Assembly (NCBI GenBank): GCA_000827325.1
Contig: KN832892.1
Location: 310,001-374,000, forward strand
Source of the DNA: Oidiodendron maius Zn
Lineage: Eukaryota; Ascomycota; Leotiomycetes; Myxotrichaceae
Reading direction: 5' to 3'
DNA length: 64,000 nt
Each line of letters opens with the position of its first letter. Positions within the stretch are counted from its first letter, which is position 1. The notes beneath the pieces were generated by a model that was not told the DNA's origin, made no database searches, and saw nothing but the letters and a program-made list of their open reading frames with translations. Of this stretch, positions 11,868 to 22,992 are shown one piece after another. The position numbers and the translations under genes are program-made.

Positions 11868-12568
11868 AACTTTCTATCAATCGATCCCGAGGGCGTAAAT
11901 ATTAAGGTTGGATATAGGAAGGGTCAATGGAAACGACCCGGGGCCATTGTCTGATAATATAAAGAGTTGTTAGTTGTTGATATGCAACTTCAGCGATCAC
12001 CTTGCCAATGTTGCAACGCGTCACGATGCCATCATCAAACGAATGAGCATTCAAAGAAGGAGAGTTCGAAATATCAAGCAGAATCTCTTGTCCGAGTTTA
12101 AATGAGTGATCAAAGGACGTTGCAGAAACTCGCGTTTGGCAATTTGACGATTAGAAGTCAGCGTCGACCTGCCTAAAGTGGGGAGGGGGATTTACATGGT
12201 CTCGCACATATCAGGCTCGCGATTGGTTTTCGTACGAACCCACCAATCGCCATGCAAGTACGAAGTACAGGAGCGTTATTTCGACCCCGCATCGACAGCC
12301 CCCATGTCGATCGCGTCGCAGCATCAAGAATGACTTTACGAATCATGACCATACGAGAGTCCTCAGTTACCCGTACGAAAACTGTAGTGGAGTCAATTAT
12401 ACCGTTGAGCTCGTGGACTACAGATTCTAAGTATAAAGGTAGGCAGCATTTCGCCCTCAAATCCTGCTCATCAAATTTCACTTCCATTGTCACATTTCAA
12501 GATTAAGAAATCTTTCAAGCCCAAAACTCTTCAAATCTACTCAAATTGCTATCTTAAGTCATGCCAAA
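11868..12568. promoter_or_regulatory. divergent intergenic promoter between regulator and DUF6593 gene
   Basis: 700 bp between two outward-facing genes. The last 90 bp before 12569 are C/T- and A-rich (TCAAGCCCAAAACTCTTC style), a typical fungal 5' leader. A 106-codon minus frame at 12173-12493 overlaps this leader and is not believed. Confidence 0.4.
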
Positions 12569-13099
12569 ATGTCTCTCCTCACTCAAGTCATCAATATCCA
12601 TTACAAAGGAAATTATCTCTCGCTCCTTGCCAGCGACAACCGCACGCCCCTCTACACCGTCAAAACGTCTAGCAGCCCACCTCAGATGACGATGATACGC
12701 CACGGCAGCGACTCGAATGACCCCAGTACCACTGCATCTTTCAAATATTTCAGCACTGAAGTCTCCATGAGCATCAACGGCCGTTCGATCCCATTGCAGC
12801 GTGCCAAGTTCCTCAGCCGAACCTCGCATTTCACCAGCTGCACGGGAGAGGTTCTCTACTGGAAGCCTGACGGTGCTTTGACGGGGGACTTCAAGCTTGT
12901 TGATAAAAAGGAGGAGATACTTGCGAGGTTTCGGAATAAGGTGTTGAGTACGGCAGAGGTGGGAAGTTTTGAGATTGTGGAAAATTGGGAGAAGAAACGG
13001 GATTTTGTGGACGAGGTGGTCATTAGTGGATTAGGAATGTTGATCATGGTGCAGAGCGGTGGGTTGGCTATGATGGTTCTTTTCGCTGGTGATTCTTAA
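12569..13099 (+). CDS. small DUF6593/tubby-like protein
   Basis: Intronless, 176 residues. Beta-rich sequence with Y-K-G-N-Y-L-S-L-L near the start, the phrase GEVLYWKPDGALTGDFKLVD in the middle, and VDEVVISGLGMLIMVQSG at the C-terminus. The last resembles the conserved 'DEIVVTGL' ending of fungal DUF6593 proteins, which share the LURP/tubby C-terminal barrel. No signal peptide or TM anchor. Function unknown; related folds bind phosphoinositides or act at the membrane. Assignment is by pattern only. Confidence 0.65.
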   Translation: MSLLTQVINIHYKGNYLSLLASDNRTPLYTVKTSSSPPQMTMIRHGSDSNDPSTTASFKYFSTEVSMSINGRSIPLQRAKFLSRTSHFTSCTGEVLYWKPDGALTGDFKLVDKKEEILARFRNKVLSTAEVGSFEIVENWEKKRDFVDEVVISGLGMLIMVQSGGLAMMVLFAGDS

Positions 13100-14057
13100 A
13101 TGTTTAGATTGGCGTCTTTTCGTGTTGATGACGTGGCAGGTGATCGCGGAGCCGATGAAGGCGTGTATATACTATTGACCCGCGATAAGAAGAATAAATG
13201 TTACAATGATATGCCACCAAGAAACGCCAAGTGAATTCACGTGGTCGGCCGTGCTGCCTGTAATTTGGCAATTGCTCTGGCCCCTCTAGCCTGTAAGCCA
13301 ACTATTGAGACTTGAAATCAGCCGAACACAACTGTGAGGATTTTGAATGCACTGCTGCCTGGAGGAAATTGAATTTGGCTCAGCATCCGGAGACTTGTTG
13401 GCTCTGACGTTTCTCTTTTTAGCCATGTGTTTTAAAACTTATGGGATGCGGATCGAGCAATACCTTAATGGAGCAACAAAGTATTGTAGTGAAAATATTG
13501 TTGATTTGATCAGTTACATGACCACGTATATCAGTTGGTTTAAAGAAGATAGGAACGAAGAAATTGAACCCTATTCTTCTCGATTACAAGATGAGGATAG
13601 TTAGGGTTTTGTTGATTGTTGTGTTGAAAGGTGAATTTGCATATGATACGAAGGACACATCAAATGAATATCCAGAGGACGACGAGGGGCCGTACAATCA
13701 TCTCCCGTGGCTTTAGAGAACACGCCATCAACGGAAAATATTTTCCGTTGCTGAGGGCTGTATACTAGTGGAAGTGAACGAGCCTTCGTATTGAGGGAGT
13801 GATTATACAAATCGTACTCTTCGGCCCACACATGTGCTCCACTACCCATAATTATTGTCTCGCATTGGTAAGAACGGAAGTTACAACCGGGGATATTATT
13901 ACAGCTAAGCTAGCAGCTTAGGAAATTCCATCCAAGCTTGACATAGGGAGTGAACAAACGCGAAAACTAGAGTCCACACTAGCGAAAAGTTGTTTTATTC
14001 TCCTAACCTTTGGCCTTTGGAATGCAAGGTAAAGCTGTCCACATTTGGAGATAGGGT
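13100..14057. other. intergenic with a weak open frame and a 22-bp palindrome
   Basis: An 85-codon frame at 13347-13604 (plus) has one hydrophobic stretch (LLALTFLFLAMCF) and a charged tail but no family match; it could be one exon of an unknown small membrane protein. A perfect 22-bp palindrome lies at 13729-13750 (half CAACGGAAAAT). Confidence 0.3.
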
Positions 14058-14252
14058 GTGAAGGATATTCGGATATTCGGGTCCGCACGGATAGTCAGTA
14101 TATCCGTAACGGGCCGTTGCAGAGCGAGTGTGCGCAACCCATAATAATAATAGTGTGGTTATATACAAATTAGAACCTTAGTCCTCAATACAACTGATTC
14201 CACACTCATCACGATGAACCATTCGATCTTGTAACCTCTAACATAAGGAAAT
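14058..14252 (+). repeat. dispersed repeat copy 2 (similar to 8084-8254)
   Basis: Diverged copy of the repeat at 8084-8254. Begins AGGATATTCGGATATTCGGG and ends with the block TTCCACAC, GATGAACCA, TTGTAACCTCTAACAT. Probably a fragment of an old transposable element; direction and family uncertain. Confidence 0.45.
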
Positions 14253-14477
14253 ATACAAGTCTACCTATCTAGACATCCCTCCGTACCCAATCTAGAAGGT
14301 ATCACTGGTGTACTCGTGAGTTGTCGGCCAAACGTCTAACCGCTGACAAACCTAGGTAGAAATTGGATTCCGCCAAAACCCCTTCGCTGGCAACATTATT
14401 TATAGCTTCTGCGTATTTTCATCCATTCTACGCATCCTATTTTTTCCCAGATCCTGCTTCGGGGATATTGGATTGAC

Positions 14478-15011
14478 ATGTCTCAACTCCAGTACTATGC
14501 ATATCCCGGATCAGGTGAAGCAAAGCGCACCCAATTCTCCTACAGCCAGGCCGTACGCGTCGCTGACCGCATTGAATGTGCGGGCCAAGGTAGGGACCCC
14601 TCCTATCTCGCCGCGAAATCAGATTCTATCTAGCTAAGCACATAAATGATATGAGTAGGCGGATGGGATCCGACGACAGACAAATTCCACCTCGAGATTA
14701 ACGCGCAGATCGATCAGGCCTTTGCAAATGTTGACCTGAACTTGAGACATGCAGGTGGCAAGGGCTGGTCACAAGTCTTCCGTGTCAATTCGTATCATGT
14801 GCCTCTCAATAATGAGGCCCTCGCGGCTATGGTGCGCAACTTCAAGAAGTGGATGCCAAACCACCAGCCTATTTGGACGTGTGTTGGGGTCTCGCGACTA
14901 GGAGAAGATGACATGCGTGTCGAGATTGAAGTTTCGGCCTTTGATCCAGAGGGCGCAGTGGCAGCGCGAGACGAGAAGCAAGGAAATCTTATCTTACAAA
15001 TCAGAGAATAA
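14478..15011 (+). CDS. RidA / YjgF (L-PSP) family protein
   Basis: Two exons (14478-14589, 14659-15011; 69-bp intron ending GAGTAG with branch GCTAAGC) give 154 residues. The second exon carries the RidA core: GGWDPTTDKF, INAQIDQAFANVDLNLRHAG, then VNSYHVPLN, ending with TCVGVSRLGEDDMRVEIEVS, which aligns with the family's 'T..gv..L..p...VEIe' strand. RidA proteins are trimeric deaminases that remove reactive enamine/imine intermediates; many fungal paralogues near oxidoreductase genes have specialised roles. Length is slightly above the usual ~130. Cytosolic, no targeting signal. Confidence 0.88.
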
Positions 15012-15842
15012 AACCTTTCAGCAAAGCTAGAAATCGAGGGGTGCAAATCTCAGTCTATTAAGAGCAACTTCAGAGTCTAGATACACTACAGCAAAGTAAA
15101 CGCTGCAGGAAAGTCACTTTCTGTTAATCTTTTGACCACTTACCAACTTACCCGAACTATCTAAATCCGAAGTCCTAATCCTAAGAGATATGTGACCTGT
15201 GCTTGAGGTTACTGTCAAGAAATTTCCCAAATGACTTGTTGGCACAGGTTTATGAATTATCCACATGTCCTTTACATCAAATCTTAATTCCTCTTATTCA
15301 TTGTTTAAAGCATATGCTGAAACACAGATAGCACCATGTGAGATCCTCCTCTTGAACCTACGGCAACTACGATTCCTTTGCCCCCTGTCCCGCCGCATCT
15401 ACGCCTTAAATTACTAGCCATAAGTGAGGGCAGTATACGACTGATTTAAAGAATAATTAATGCTGATGCATAAATCTAGATATTTCTATCTTAATACAAA
15501 AGGTTATCACTCTCACAACTATCAGTCACAGCAACTTTCGACCCTTCAATAGTACTGATAGTCATAGCAGACATATTAACAGATGCTCCTCTCTCAAGTC
15601 AACTTGCCGTCCAAGTAGGACAAAGTGTCAATGTGGAGCGAACTTCACTTGACGTACTTGTACCATGGCCCTGCGTAAAATATAAATAGTGGGTCGTTTT
15701 TTCGGGTCGGAATGCCAGTTATCCGAGCACATCTTCTATCACCACGAAGTTCCGAATAACCGGTTGAGCATTTATTGATAACTAACATGTTCATCTAACA
15801 AGTTGATCCTCCTTCATTGCAGTTATTATTCGTCGAAGCAGA
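15012..15842. other. intergenic, no gene seen
   Basis: AT-rich sequence with no open frame of interest, probably the 3' flank of the RidA gene and the 5' flank of the broken esterase. Confidence 0.35.
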
Positions 15843-17091
15843 ATGGAGACCGATACATCATTCAAGGAACCAAACCCTCCGCCCAGCATATCATTTCTAG
15901 ATATCATATGCATCGCAAAATTAATATGCATAGTCGTGCCGTGGACAATCATGTCAATATTCGCACAGCACATGCTCTCCTTGAACCATAATCCCTTACC
16001 ACTATCACAAGATCTGGCTCGCTCACTGATGAGACGGTACTCACCCGAACCCTGGCAGCCCTGCATACTAACCAAACCCAGCGCGTTTTACTATACGCCC
16101 CTTCCTATAATAAAATAACCTCATCGACCGGAATGCAACCAAGGCCCTCACCTCTCCTCGCTACCGCCATCTCACGGCCCAGCTCTACAAACCTATCACC
16201 CCCCTCTCGTTCACTGGTTACTGGCTATGCCGTGGTCTCTCTCCAGTCCCGATACTTCCAAGAGACTGCGGCATTGCCATATTCTACCTCCACGACGGTG
16301 GTTACGTCGCAGGCCACCCTGCGGACAGTTTTATATCGCTACTTGACATTGCCGAAGCTATCACCAAGAGAGGCAAAAGCATAAGCATCTTCTCACTAGA
16401 CTACACCCTGGCTACGAAGTCAAGTTTCCCAAAACAAGTGGAAGAGACAATGGGAGCTTATGAGCATTTGGTCAATGACGAGGGGATCGACCCTGCTAAG
16501 ATTATAGTGCTAGGCGAGTCGGCAGGTGGGCATCTGTTATTATCTTTCCTAACGAATTTGTATCTCAACTTAGTTGAGGATAGTGCCGCTGTGCCACCAC
16601 CTCGTGGACGGAAACTGCCCAGGCCTAGGTCGGCGGTGATTTTGAGTCCGTGGATTGATCTGTGCATGAGCCATCCCCGAGCAAGGGAGTTAGAGAAGAC
16701 GGATTTCTTAGGGAAGGATGCGCTAGATATGTATAGCAAGTTGCTTCTCCGAACAACGCCACCGAATACTGTAAGATTTTATGATAATTTTGGTAAGAAA
16801 ATGATGGATAGGGGCTCGTGGAAAGATATTTTGCCAGAAAAGACGTGGATTTCTGCTGGGGAGCGTGAAATAGTTATTGAGGACGTGAAGGCCTTTGTGG
16901 ATGGTGTTAGGCGGGATGGAGGCAAGATTGAACTGGAGATCATGATAGGGGAGACGCATGCTTGGCAGACGAAGTATGCATTTGCCGATCAAGGAAAGTT
17001 CCTTGCTACGAGTATGGCTGCAAATACGGACGGATTGGTGAAGAGCTTTGATGGGGTTGTGGATGCCATACTTGCAGGGCTCGATCATTGA
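15843..17091 (+). pseudogene. HSL-type alpha/beta hydrolase (esterase), frameshifted
   Basis: Coding similarity runs through three frames: 15843-~16035 (N-terminal membrane anchor, CIAKLICIVVPWTIMSIFA), ~16022-16120 (TLAALHTNQTQRVLLYAPSY) and ~16115-17091 (the catalytic part from LTSPRYRHLTAQLYKPITP to the end). No splice pair explains the two shifts. In the last frame the oxyanion motif is HDGGY instead of HGGG(Y/F) at ~16291, while the nucleophile GESAGG (~16513) and the terminal GETHAW histidine remain. The normal acidic residue region reads AGEREIVIED. Frameshifts plus the altered oxyanion hole point to a dead gene of the fungal isoprenylcysteine/steryl-esterase-like family. Sequencing error at one shift cannot be excluded. 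Confidence 0.6.
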
Positions 17092-17683
17092 CGATTTGCC
17101 TGGGCGTAAATCCTCATGGTCCAAGGCTGATTGTACGTACAGAACTGCAGTCATAAGCGACAGTGACAGGGGCTCTGGTATGTATCGCGAATATTCCGAA
17201 CACGAGCGAACACGATAAGACAACCATGAACACGTGTTAAAAACCTGGAGTGGGGTTGACAATAATCGCCATGATCGTGCACTACTTTGCTCGACTTGCT
17301 AATGGAAAAGCTCTGGGTTAGAAATGAGGTTCCAACTAAATCGAGGCCTTGCTCAGCAAACCGGAGACAGCTGCATGAAGCGCAAAAGAAAGAGAACTAA
17401 CCTTAACCTTTAAATACATCATAATATGAAGATTCCGGATACTCCTCGATGTCCCCAAGGCCGACCTTAACTAGCCGTAATCTTTGAGTGTTTTGGGTTG
17501 CGAAGAGCGCTCAAAAGCGCAAGCTATCCCGAATTAGGAAAAATGGCCTCGGTATTAAGTGTGGCCTTGATTTGGCTGGGTTTAAATGAGGAGTACGTGG
17601 TACAACTTATAAATAGGTACGGGATTTCCGACAGTTTTGTCCTTTTTCCTGCTTCGACACAAAATTGCCACTGTTTATTAATC
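17092..17683. promoter_or_regulatory. promoter region of the GH79 gene
   Basis: A TATA-like TTATAAATA at 17607-17615 lies ~70 bp upstream of the ATG at 17684. No other gene is seen. Confidence 0.5.
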
Positions 17684-19578
17684 ATGTCTCTCCTAATTAC
17701 TGCGTTCTCTTCCATCCTTATCACCGTCAGTGCAGGAACCACAACGTTCAACGTCCCTCTAAATCCATTAGGCTCCGCGACACTTGATGCGGCCCCAGTT
17801 GGTATATCGTGAGTATAGATCTAACGTTTTTCACAAACCCTTAATCCAAAAGTTTGTAGAAAATAATTATTACTAAAGATATGAATTCTTCCAATTCCCT
17901 TCCTACCTCACCAATGTAAGTCATACATGGAGCTGCTCCGCCCAACTACAGCGCTTGACCGGAACATGGCCCCGGATTCGGATAGGTGGAACTTCCCAGT
18001 ACGTTCTTGTTTGCTTTCGCCTTGAATTTCTCACTTCTGTGACGGTACCGCAGCGCCAACGAACATATGAAAAACGTTATGCAGTCATGATAAAGAATTT
18101 CTCTAATATTTGAGGCAGAGATCGGGCATTATATGATCCTTCACTCTCAGCATATGTGCTGTATCCTGGATACGAAAACACTTTCTCTGGCCCCTTGAAT
18201 TTCACATTTGGTCCTTCATTTATAGAGCTTGCGGGTAGATACCCGGGGACTGTGGTCATGGGTATGTTCATCGCCAATTGAGAGGGGCGAGGTGTGCTAT
18301 TCTGATGCAATTTAGGACTGAATCGAGGGGGCGATAATTTAACTAATACAATCGAGGCTGCTAAGGCGGCCGTAAACGGGATGAAAAATCTATATGCTAT
18401 TGAGCTAGGAAATGAGCCTGTGAGCCACTCCACTTGGAATTTACCCTGCAAATATATTCGATTTGATACTAAGAATTACAGGATAGTATACTTGATCCTC
18501 TATCTAAGATGACCAAACCTAATTGCTTACTCTTTGTAGTTTATCCCTACACGGGCTTCAACAACATAGCTCCAGACCCAGCAACCTGGACCCCTGCAGC
18601 CGAAGCTGCCTCCGAAGCGGAATGGCAACTTGCTGTCGGTTCTGCCTTACGCCAAACACATATAGTCCAGGCAGGTGTTTTTGAGAGTTCGCCAGCGAAT
18701 TTTAGCGCCGTGGAGCTGATCGAGAATGAGCGAAGTGCTAACAGCCGAGCATTAAGATATATCAAAGACTTCTCGCATCATAATTATCCTCAAAGTACGT
18801 ACTTCACTGTAGATCTACCGAGCCTGATGAGTCATGAGAGTGTGGTGAGCAATGTTAGGGAGTTCGAGAGGGACGTGGTTGCTGCAGAGAAAGAGGGATG
18901 GGAATATGTTTTTGGCGAGACGAATTCCGGTGAGAGATTATATCTAATGTCAAGCCGTATCTAGGCTTAAGAGAACTCTAACCGGCCCATTTAGTATCAG
19001 GAGGGGGGTCCAACGTCACGTCCCCGACCTTTGGCAGTGCTCTCTGGCTCCTCGACTACTCCCTCCGTTCAGCTAGTATCGGAATTAGACGTAACTACTA
19101 CCACCAGTGCACTATCGGTATCTGCTACTACTCTTTCTGGGACCGTACTAATATCAATGCACCATTCTATGGCGCGTATGTCGCGACGGCAGCGATGGCA
19201 GGGGCCACATATATCTCAGGCCTTGATGAGGGGACGTCAAACTATGGGGGGTATGTGGCGTACAGCAATGACCGAACGATGATGAAAGTTATTTTGGTTA
19301 ATACTGATTACTACTCCGGCAATGCGGCGAGACCAAGCGAGACAATTGTAGTGAAAGGGCTTCAGGAAAGGAGAGTCCGCACTAGGAGATTCACGGCACC
19401 CAGTGCACTGTCAAGGGTTGATGAAGGGGAGCTGCCCAGTTTTGGAGGACAATACTTTGACAAGGATAATTGTGACCTGACTGGAAGGGCTGTTACTGAA
19501 GACATAAAAGTGATGGAGGGGACAGCTTCATTCAATGTGGCGGCTTCTGAAGCCTTGATTATAGATCTGTGCGAGTAA
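17684..19578 (+). CDS. secreted GH79 beta-glucuronidase-like glycosidase
   Basis: Seven exons: 17684-17808, 17879-17998, 18119-18261, 18316-18419, 18482-18485, 18540-18929, 19001-19578 (1,464 nt, 487 residues). The N-terminal signal peptide is MSLLITAFSSILITVSAG. Clan GH-A catalytic residues are clear: acid/base Glu163 in ELGNEP and nucleophile Glu292 in FGETNS, with the family motif SHHNYPQ between. The C-terminal domain starts SGGGSNV, then FGSALWLLDYSLRSASIGI and ends in a beta-sandwich. Fungal GH79 enzymes remove (4-O-methyl)glucuronic acid from arabinogalactan or other glycans outside the cell. The 4-nt exon is inferred because it alone restores the frame between NEP and YPYTGF; this junction is the weak point of the model. 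Confidence 0.85.
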
Positions 19579-20339
19579 GAAATTAGTATCCCTAGGAAAT
19601 CCGTTGCTAGCCAGGCCTATTCGCCTTCGGTCCGATGCCAGAAGTTGTTCCGCTTGGAGAGTTCTCTTAAGTACAGCCAGGCTCGTGAGGGGAAGTCAGT
19701 TTAATGCGATGTACGAATACGAGATACGAATACGAGACCTGGACACTAATTACAGAGCCAAGACATCGGTTCCGCGCTTTGTGTCTGTGTACTGAAATGC
19801 TGAAGGACAATCTCGCAGTTCTTGTTTTCAGTCCGTAATCCTCTGCATACAGGCCACAACCCCTTACTGTAAGACTAAACTTGTCGACTCTCTATCGCGT
19901 ATTACAGTAGTTCTGAGCGGTTAAACGGAATCGTTCAATCTAAGGCTAGAGCGTGTCAGGAAAATATCCGCAGAGCGGAGAAGGGGGCAATTAAAGACTG
20001 GAAGAGATTTGTAGAGACGAGTAAGAGCGAGGGGCTCAAAGTTGACAAGTAGTAGATATTTTACAGTAAAAGATCATACGACAGGAATTACTGTACAGTA
20101 TCAACTTGGAATTTGTGCCTTGCCCTCGATTTTTCTTGATTTCATTGTTCTGTTTTTATGTTGTTATGTTTTATTCAGCTAAACCCAGTATTGTAAGGTT
20201 CTTGCTCAGTGTGTCTTTACCTGGTCTGAGCCGTCAGAGACCCGCTATAGCCAGATCTTCTCCTCCCTCATGTTCTCCTCCCACCCGACACCCACCGCCG
20301 TTACCCTTCCATCAGCTCCTATTCTAAACTCAACGGGAT
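19579..20339. other. intergenic, short tandem repeat
   Basis: No gene. A 13-bp unit TACGAATACGAGA is repeated twice at 19712-19737. Confidence 0.4.
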
Positions 20340-20850
20340 AAACGTCATCAAATAATGCTCCAAAGTCCTCAAGATGCTTTGACTTCGCTACAACAACTCT
20401 CCGCTAACATGCTTAAAGGTAAGTTATTCATGTAAAATGTTTTGTGAGCGATTGGCACGTAAATGATAAGCTATTGCATTTGTAGATAGCTTACCAGATG
20501 ACAAGGAATTTAGCTACCTTGATGAATCGAGGTAGATTGTGAGGTCTTTGTAGGCGGGATGCTGGTAGGTCCCTGTGTATGAGGGCAGTGGGAGAGTCAG
20601 TGGCACAATCGGGGATGGGATAGAAGGATAGAGGGTTTTGGGGTTGTCGGATCTGTGCTTTCCCTTGGAGATTGTGCTCCGGTTCCTGATTCCCTGTAAG
20701 TTGGTTGTCGCAAAAGTCTTCACAGAAAATGAGAGGCTGCAGGTACAGGAGAGCAAACTAGCACTAAGAAACGTCAACAGAGTTGCAATTTACCTTTTAT
20801 TCCCATCGAACCTCTTCCCAGGAGGCAAATTCAGCTTCTCATCAACACGA
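20340..20850 (-). pseudogene. remnant of a beta-lactamase-like serine hydrolase, C-terminal part
   Basis: On the minus strand, phrases match the end of fungal class-C beta-lactamase-like (DUF-type) proteins: VDEKLNLPPGKRFDGNKR, then after a gap LPLPSYTGTYQHPAYKDLTI, which is the characteristic 'LPLSxYxGTYxHPGY' start of the C-terminal barrel. In-frame stops separate the pieces, and the catalytic SxxK and YxN parts are absent. A truncated, dead copy. Confidence 0.5.
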
Positions 20851-21358
20851 TGAAATGACAGCACCTGATCCACAAAATTTGAAGCTCCAGCCGTATTTAA
20901 CAGTGCTACGACACTGAATTCAATATCTGGAAGAGAAGAAACTCTACATCGAACCCAATAATACCACCCGAGTGCTCATAGAACCGCTGTCCATGATAGA
21001 CGCCTGTACGCCACGGCCTGCAATGTCCTGGCCTAAGGCAGTAGCACTCAGGCACTCAGGCACTCAGATCTCAATGCAAGGAGGAGGAGTTTAGGATAAA
21101 AGGTACTTCCGCTCCGACAGGTCACGTTATGTTTACACCCCGCATTTGGTCGAGGATCTCACCGATTAGGTATAGTCGGATCCGCTGCCTCGGCACGTCC
21201 ATAATGGCCGGCGAGTGCCTGAGGTAAGCAGGCGCGGGATAGCCTCAAACTCCAGGCAAATTCTCGTGAGAAATAACCGACTCATTAAATGAACAAAACC
21301 ATCGCCTCTCTATACAGACTTTGTTCTTCGAGTCCTGATATCTATACAGAACGCAAAC
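20851..21358. promoter_or_regulatory. 5' flank of the Zn2Cys6 gene
   Basis: Contains three tandem copies of GCACTCAG at 21044-21067 and a C/T-rich leader before the ATG at 21359. Nothing coding. Confidence 0.4.
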
Positions 21359-22891
21359 ATGTCGCTGCAACAGGGATCATTAACGCACCCATGCCAGTCA
21401 AGGCGGCTCACGACACATACGAGCCCACGAGCTTTGAGATCTTGCGATCGATGTCATGAGGTCAGAAAAAGGTGCAGTTTTGAAGGAAATACCGACATAT
21501 GTCATCGGTGTGAGAAATACCGCATAGTCTGCGTGACCACACGCAGTAGGCAGCGTCTCGGCCGCAGGCCGAAGAATATGTCTTTCTGTCCGAGTTCCGC
21601 TGTTCAGGTGTGGGAGCTGAAGGGCTTATATTCGGGCAACCATAGAGGGCAGGATGACCCGCGCTGCAATTCTGTGGCGGAGAATCCTAAACCTGAAGGT
21701 CGACAGCTTGAAAATGTGATAGGAATGGCCACTGTTAAACAAGCTCGCATCCATCAATCCGGCGAATGGTGTTTGCAACAGCCTAACTATCAGTTCGATA
21801 TGGTGGAAAAATTACTGGCAGCATGTTTATCGAACGTCCACGAGTTTGAAATAGCTATGGGCCTGTTTATGTTCGGGCCTAGCTTTGCGCATGACTTCCA
21901 TGCTGCAATTGGACATCTCTATAGCACCTCCACCCTGCTGCTGCAAGATATCTATATCGCAATATTGAGTGCACTTCAGAAGACACGGTATAATAATGGC
22001 TCAATTTGCGGCGACGACTTAACAAAGGGAGCCTCATCTATACGGAAACTTCGCACTGCAGTTATTACTACATATCAAGATGCTGCAGCAGTTACTATGT
22101 TAGGGCAAGGAATTGCCGCTTTTGATATGCTGGCCTCGGGGACCAAGTCAAACATGTTATTGCGTTACTCTCTGACACTGATAAGACCGTGGTATTCAGC
22201 ACTCTTGAGAAACCCCTCCCTCGACCCTATTACCATTACTCCAATCTTCTGGGATACGGTTGACTGTTTGATAAGGCGTGAAGTCCCGATTATTAAATTC
22301 TCAACCAGAGACCCTCAACTAGTTGACCGTGTGGCTGGACTGTGTTCGACTTTATTGCCAATCCTACAAGAATTATGTGTCGCGAGCTACAATACCAAAA
22401 CACAGCGATACCCGAATGATATCCTTGATCCGTTCACAGGAATAGAACAAAAGCTACTCTCATGGTCCATCACACCACCCCTCGATATCACAAAGACATA
22501 TTCCACATCAGAAATCCGCGGAATGAGGACACAGGCTCTAATGTACCGTGCGTCTGGCCTCTTGCTTATCCACCGGCTTAGGAACCCTTTAGGAATAAAG
22601 GATAACGTCGCAAGATCTTATGCAGATAATATCGTTCTCGAGCTGCTAGGATATCTCGCCTTAGCTAAGCCGGATGAGAGACTTCCAAACGCTGCGCTTC
22701 CACTGCTCCTTGCTATGCTGGAAATACCTGGACTGCCTAAAGGCTTGTGGAGCAAAATAAATACCCCTTGGATTTGCATTACGAAGTTATGCGCATTTGT
22801 CGAGTTTATTTGGACTGCACGGCGGAATGGCTTCGCCGGCTTATGGTTTGATCTGGTCGACCAAGGATTGGATTTCGTTATTCTTCCTTAA
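21359..22891 (+). CDS. Zn2Cys6 transcription factor
   Basis: Intronless, 510 residues. The zinc cluster uses Cys29, 32, 39, 48, 51, 58 (CDRCHEVRKRC then CHRCEKYRIVC), with an eight-residue loop between Cys3 and Cys4 and a basic linker RQRLGRRPK after it. The rest is helical, containing DIYIAILSALQ and a Ser/Thr-poor C-terminal half. The style (short, intronless, cluster near the N-terminus) fits pathway-specific regulators of secondary-metabolite clusters. Its neighbours (SDR, hydrolase, SRPBCC, efflux remnant) fit such a role, but no target site is proved. Confidence 0.88.
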   Translation: MSLQQGSLTHPCQSRRLTTHTSPRALRSCDRCHEVRKRCSFEGNTDICHRCEKYRIVCVTTRSRQRLGRRPKNMSFCPSSAVQVWELKGLYSGNHRGQDDPRCNSVAENPKPEGRQLENVIGMATVKQARIHQSGEWCLQQPNYQFDMVEKLLAACLSNVHEFEIAMGLFMFGPSFAHDFHAAIGHLYSTSTLLLQDIYIAILSALQKTRYNNGSICGDDLTKGASSIRKLRTAVITTYQDAAAVTMLGQGIAAFDMLASGTKSNMLLRYSLTLIRPWYSALLRNPSLDPITITPIFWDTVDCLIRREVPIIKFSTRDPQLVDRVAGLCSTLLPILQELCVASYNTKTQRYPNDILDPFTGIEQKLLSWSITPPLDITKTYSTSEIRGMRTQALMYRASGLLLIHRLRNPLGIKDNVARSYADNIVLELLGYLALAKPDERLPNAALPLLLAMLEIPGLPKGLWSKINTPWICITKLCAFVEFIWTARRNGFAGLWFDLVDQGLDFVILP

Positions 22892-22992
22892 TGTAAGAAA
22901 ATTCGGATATGTGATTTAGTCAGGTCCATCTTCTCGGGAGCAGGGATAATAGGGTTTAAAATTGTTAGATAGTAATCTATGTAGGACTAGTG

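Noticed and set aside
12173-12493. 106-codon minus-strand frame between the regulator and the DUF6593 gene
   Set aside because: Overlaps the C/T-rich leader of the DUF6593 gene and shows no recognisable motif.
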